DNA from: Actinoplanes sp. TFC3
GTDB taxonomy: Bacteria; Actinomycetota; Actinomycetes; Mycobacteriales; Micromonosporaceae
Length of the DNA stretch: 64,000 nucleotides
NCBI RefSeq assembly: GCF_001553785.1
Contig: NZ_LOJP01000001.1
Coordinates: 5,915,978 to 5,979,977, forward strand
Reading direction: 5' to 3'
Made by a program: the position numbers and the translations under genes. Below the pieces are notes generated by a model. That model was not told the origin of the DNA. It made no database searches and was given only the letters and a program-made list of their open reading frames with translations. Positions 61,161-64,000 of this stretch are shown one piece after another (the first letter of the stretch is position 1; each line of letters opens with the position of its first letter).

Positions 61161-62335
61161 GCCGTGGTGGACCCGAACACCTCGTCCCGGACCGCGTCCA
61201 AGGCGGCCAGCAACGCGCCGTTGAGGATCGGCTCAGCGGCCACCTCGGACACCACAACCTTGGGCGCGACCAGGGCGATCGCGGCGACCTCGGCCTCCAC
61301 CCGGGCGGCCAGCGCGGTGCCACCGGCCTGGCTGATCGCCCCGGCCAGCACCACCAGCGGCGGGTCGAGCACGATGCAGGTCGCTGCCACACCCAGCGCG
61401 AGCCGCCGGGCCAGCTCGTCCAGCACCGGCTCCCCCGCGGCACCCGCGGCCACGGCGGCGCGCACCACATCGGCGGACTCGGCGCCGGTGAAGCCGTGCT
61501 GCTTGCCGATCTCCTTGGGCGCGTCGGAGGAGACGAGCCGCTGGAACGCGCCCTGCACCCCGCGTTCGGAGACGTTGTGCGGCACCTCGGCGCCCGACAC
61601 CGGCAGGTAGCCGATCTCCCCCGCGGCGCCCGTGCTGCCCTGATGCAGCCGCCCGTCGATGACGCTGGCCAGGCCGACACCACGGTCCACCCAGACCAGC
61701 GCGAAGTCGTTGACGTTCTTGCCGGCGCCGGCGTGCTGCTCGGCCACGGCCACCAGGTTCACGTCGTTGCCGAAGACCACCGGCACGCTCAGATCGTTGC
61801 GCAGGTCGGCCAGCAGACCGCGGTGCCACTTGGGCAGGTCGAACGCGAACGAGACCTCGCTGGTGTTCGGATCGACCAGACCCGGGGTGCCCAGCACGAC
61901 CCGGCGCACCGAATCCAGGTCGGTGCCCGCCGCGGTGGCCGCTTCGAGCACGGCGTTGTGCACTGCTCGTACCGGATCATCTTTGTCCTGGGTGGACTGC
62001 TCACTGCGCCCCACGATCTCGCCGGTGATGTCCGCGCAGGCGGCCACCACCCGATCCGGCAGCACTTCCACCCCGATCACGTAGGCACTGCCCGGCGTCA
62101 CCGCGTAGAGCTGGGCGTTCGGGCCTCGACCGCCGGCCTGCTCCCCCACCCGCCGCACCAGGCCGCGCTCCTCGAGTCGCTCGACCAACTGCGAGGCGGT
62201 CACCTTGCTCAACCCGGTCATCTCGCCGAGCTGGGCGCGCGTCAAAGGCCCCTTGGTCAGCAGAAGCTCCAGCGCCGCGCGATCGTTCAGCGCGCGCAAG
62301 AGCCGGGGGGTGCCCGGCAAGCGGGTGGCGGCCAT
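61157..62335 (-). CDS. ROK-family transcriptional regulator
   Basis: 392 residues. Winged helix at the N-terminus (LTRAQLGEMTGLSKVTASQLVERLEERGLV), then a ROK sugar-kinase-like domain with GTPGLVDP, GNDVNLVAVAEQ and GAAGEIGYLPV. The ROK zinc motif (CxCGxxGC) is replaced by NVSERGVQG with no cysteines. AAGGGGGA precedes ATG 62335. First gene of ROK-ABC-rbsK and divergent from GH3 with 60 nt between, so it probably controls both. Confidence 0.88.
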   Translation of the reverse strand: MAATRLPGTPRLLRALNDRAALELLLTKGPLTRAQLGEMTGLSKVTASQLVERLEERGLVRRVGEQAGGRGPNAQLYAVTPGSAYVIGVEVLPDRVVAACADITGEIVGRSEQSTQDKDDPVRAVHNAVLEAATAAGTDLDSVRRVVLGTPGLVDPNTSEVSFAFDLPKWHRGLLADLRNDLSVPVVFGNDVNLVAVAEQHAGAGKNVNDFALVWVDRGVGLASVIDGRLHQGSTGAAGEIGYLPVSGAEVPHNVSERGVQGAFQRLVSSDAPKEIGKQHGFTGAESADVVRAAVAAGAAGEPVLDELARRLALGVAATCIVLDPPLVVLAGAISQAGGTALAARVEAEVAAIALVAPKVVVSEVAAEPILNGALLAALDAVRDEVFGSTTA

Positions 62336-62395
62336 GACAACGTCCCCCTTTAGGCTTTGAGCAAGTCGCCCGCAGCGTAACCGAGGAACCATGCC

Positions 62396-63841
62396 ATGAC
62401 GATCGACCCGGCGCTGCGCCGGCTCGCGTTGGGGACATTGCTTGCTGCCTTCCCCGGCCCCACCGTGCCGCCCTGGGTGGTCGCCCTGCTCACCGAGGGC
62501 CTTGCCGGGATCACCCTGTTCCGGTCCAACCTGGCAGATCAAGACCTGATCAAGACCCTGCACACGGTACGTTCACAGCTGCTCCTGGCCACCGACGAAG
62601 AAGGCGGCGACGTGTCCCGGCTGGGCAGCCCCTTCCCCGGAAACGCGGCCCTGGGCGCGGTGGACGACCCGGATCTCACCCATTCGGTGCACAGGGCAAT
62701 CGGCGCCCAGTTGAGAAGGGCAGGGATCAACCTCACCTTCGCCCCGGTAGTCGATGTCAACACCACCGCCGAGAACCCCATCATCGGCACGCGCGCCTTC
62801 GGTGCCTCCCCGGCGCTGGTATCCCGCCACGCCGCAGCGGCAGTAACCGGCCTGCAGTCGGCAGGCGTAGCAGCCTGCGCCAAACACTTCCCCGGCCACG
62901 GCGCAACGGTCACGGATTCCCACCTGGCCCTGCCGACCGTCGAGGCGTCCCGGGACTTGTTACGAGCCCGCGACCTGCCCCCCTTCGCCGCAGCCATAGC
63001 CGCCGGTACGGCCGCCATCATGACCGCCCACATCAGAATTCCGGGGCTGACGGGCTCCCTGCCGGCGACGTTCAGCGGACAGGTGCTGCAGGGGTTGCTA
63101 CGGGAGGAGTACGGCTTCAACGGCGCGATCGTTACGGACGCCTTGGAGATGCGCGGAGCTGTTTCGGCGGCGGGGAGTGTTGGGCGGGCTGCGGTGCTGG
63201 CTTTAGGGGCGGGGGCTGATGTTCTCTGCTTGGGGGCCCGGGTCAGCGCCGAGGTGGTGGAGGATGTTGTTGCCGAGATCGTGGCTGCTGTACGGGATGG
63301 GCGGCTGAGCGGTGACCGGGTGGCCGGGGCTGCCGATCGGGCGGCTCGGCTGGCTTTCGCCTTCCCGATGGCTGCGGCTGCTTCTCCCGCGTCATCTGCC
63401 TCTGCTGCCGGGGCGGCGGTTGAGCTGGGCCTTTCGGCGGCGCGGCGGGCGTTGCGGGTTGAGGGTCCGGTCGACGGGTTCGCCGGTGCGCTGGTGGTGC
63501 GGGTGCATTCGGGCTCGACCATCGCCGAAGGCTCAACACCCTGGGGCGCATTCCCCGGCGCCATCACGATCGCGGCCGCAACCAGCTCGGCAGAAGACCT
63601 GATCACCCAGGCCGGATCGAGGCCCATCGTGCTCGCCGGCCGGCGCCTGCATCGCGACCCGGATATCCGCAACCTGATCGAATCGCTGGCGACCCGCCAT
63701 ACTGTTGCAGTGGTGGAGATGGGCTGGCCGTCCTCGTGGCGCCCGGCCGGCGTGCAGGCGTACCTGACAACCTTCGGTGCCGCCGCCGCAAACACCCAGG
63801 CCGCGGCGCACGCCCTCGGCCTGACCCACCACCCGAGCTGA
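62396..63841 (+). CDS. GH3 beta-N-acetylhexosaminidase (NagZ-like)
   Basis: 481 residues. KHFPGHGATVTDSH carries the NagZ-type His/Asp acid-base pair, ATDEEGGDVSRL and GTRAFGASP the sugar site, and IVTDALEM the nucleophile Asp. The C-terminal 140 residues resemble the second GH3 domain. No signal peptide, so it likely cleaves imported chitin or peptidoglycan fragments. Ends 13 nt before the poly-C run. Confidence 0.88.
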   Translation: MTIDPALRRLALGTLLAAFPGPTVPPWVVALLTEGLAGITLFRSNLADQDLIKTLHTVRSQLLLATDEEGGDVSRLGSPFPGNAALGAVDDPDLTHSVHRAIGAQLRRAGINLTFAPVVDVNTTAENPIIGTRAFGASPALVSRHAAAAVTGLQSAGVAACAKHFPGHGATVTDSHLALPTVEASRDLLRARDLPPFAAAIAAGTAAIMTAHIRIPGLTGSLPATFSGQVLQGLLREEYGFNGAIVTDALEMRGAVSAAGSVGRAAVLALGAGADVLCLGARVSAEVVEDVVAEIVAAVRDGRLSGDRVAGAADRAARLAFAFPMAAAASPASSASAAGAAVELGLSAARRALRVEGPVDGFAGALVVRVHSGSTIAEGSTPWGAFPGAITIAAATSSAEDLITQAGSRPIVLAGRRLHRDPDIRNLIESLATRHTVAVVEMGWPSSWRPAGVQAYLTTFGAAAANTQAAAHALGLTHHPS

Positions 63842-63849
63842 GGCAGCGG

Positions 63850-63968
<119 letters not shown>

Positions 63969-64000
63969 GTCCCCACTGTGGTCCACCAGCAGGAGCTGGT

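Overview
This 64 kb window comes from a high-GC actinomycete, most likely a member of the Micromonosporaceae close to Actinoplanes. That is an inference from the strong G/C bias at third codon positions, the many GTG starts, the actinobacterial gene orders, a bacteriophytochrome, and chemoreceptor genes expected of a zoospore-forming genus. The backbone is a conserved actinobacterial block read mostly on the minus strand: cysteine desulfurase, mnmA, a short MetE-like protein, ligA, gatC-gatA, gatB, then ilvD (plus strand), ilvB-ilvN-ilvC, serA and leuB (cut by the left edge). Accessory genes sit between these core genes.

Region 1 (1-12.8 kb) is branched-chain amino acid and serine synthesis. 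ilvB, ilvN and ilvC form an operon preceded by a 9-codon leader peptide (Phe-Leu-Val-Leu), a long hairpin and a T-tract terminator: a transcription attenuator. A GT55 mannosyl-3-phosphoglycerate synthase gene lies between ilvC and serA. A membrane GGDEF-EAL protein lies upstream of ilvB, and ilvD is divergent from it.

Region 2 (12.8-18 kb) is signalling. A SpoIIE-type phosphatase with a GAF-like region is coupled to a single-domain response regulator. These converge on a bacteriophytochrome histidine kinase, which suggests a light-sensing module.

Region 3 (18-24.7 kb) is a decayed carbohydrate locus: LacI regulator, a remnant of a MalF-type permease, an intact MalG-type permease, a GH2 beta-mannosidase and a secreted ricin-type lectin.

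Region 4 (24.7-33.9 kb) holds a proline iminopeptidase, a PHP phosphoesterase, a PAS-GGDEF-EAL protein with altered catalytic motifs, a PH-domain membrane protein, a 2-hydroxyacid dehydrogenase, a lipoprotein sugar dehydrogenase, a membrane-anchored metallophosphoesterase and a TetR gene fragment.

Region 5 (33.9-49.4 kb) holds gatB, an M1 peptidase lipoprotein and a two-gene ATPase-TOPRIM module placed directly after gatA in the gat operon, which is a candidate defence system. It continues with gatA-gatC, a third GGDEF-EAL protein, ligA, an orphan MazF/PemK-like protein, the MetE-like protein, mnmA and the cysteine desulfurase.

Region 6 (49.4-64 kb) holds etfBA, two DUF202 proteins, a PLDc_N protein, an IlvG-like ThDP enzyme, an Hsp70-like membrane protein, enoyl-CoA hydratase, small membrane proteins, a PAS protein paired with a soluble chemoreceptor, a ROK-ABC-ribokinase operon and a divergent GH3 beta-N-acetylhexosaminidase. 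The right end carries a run of 40 cytosines that interrupts the start of a short-chain dehydrogenase, which may be an assembly artefact. No tRNA, rRNA, CRISPR array or insertion sequence was recognised.
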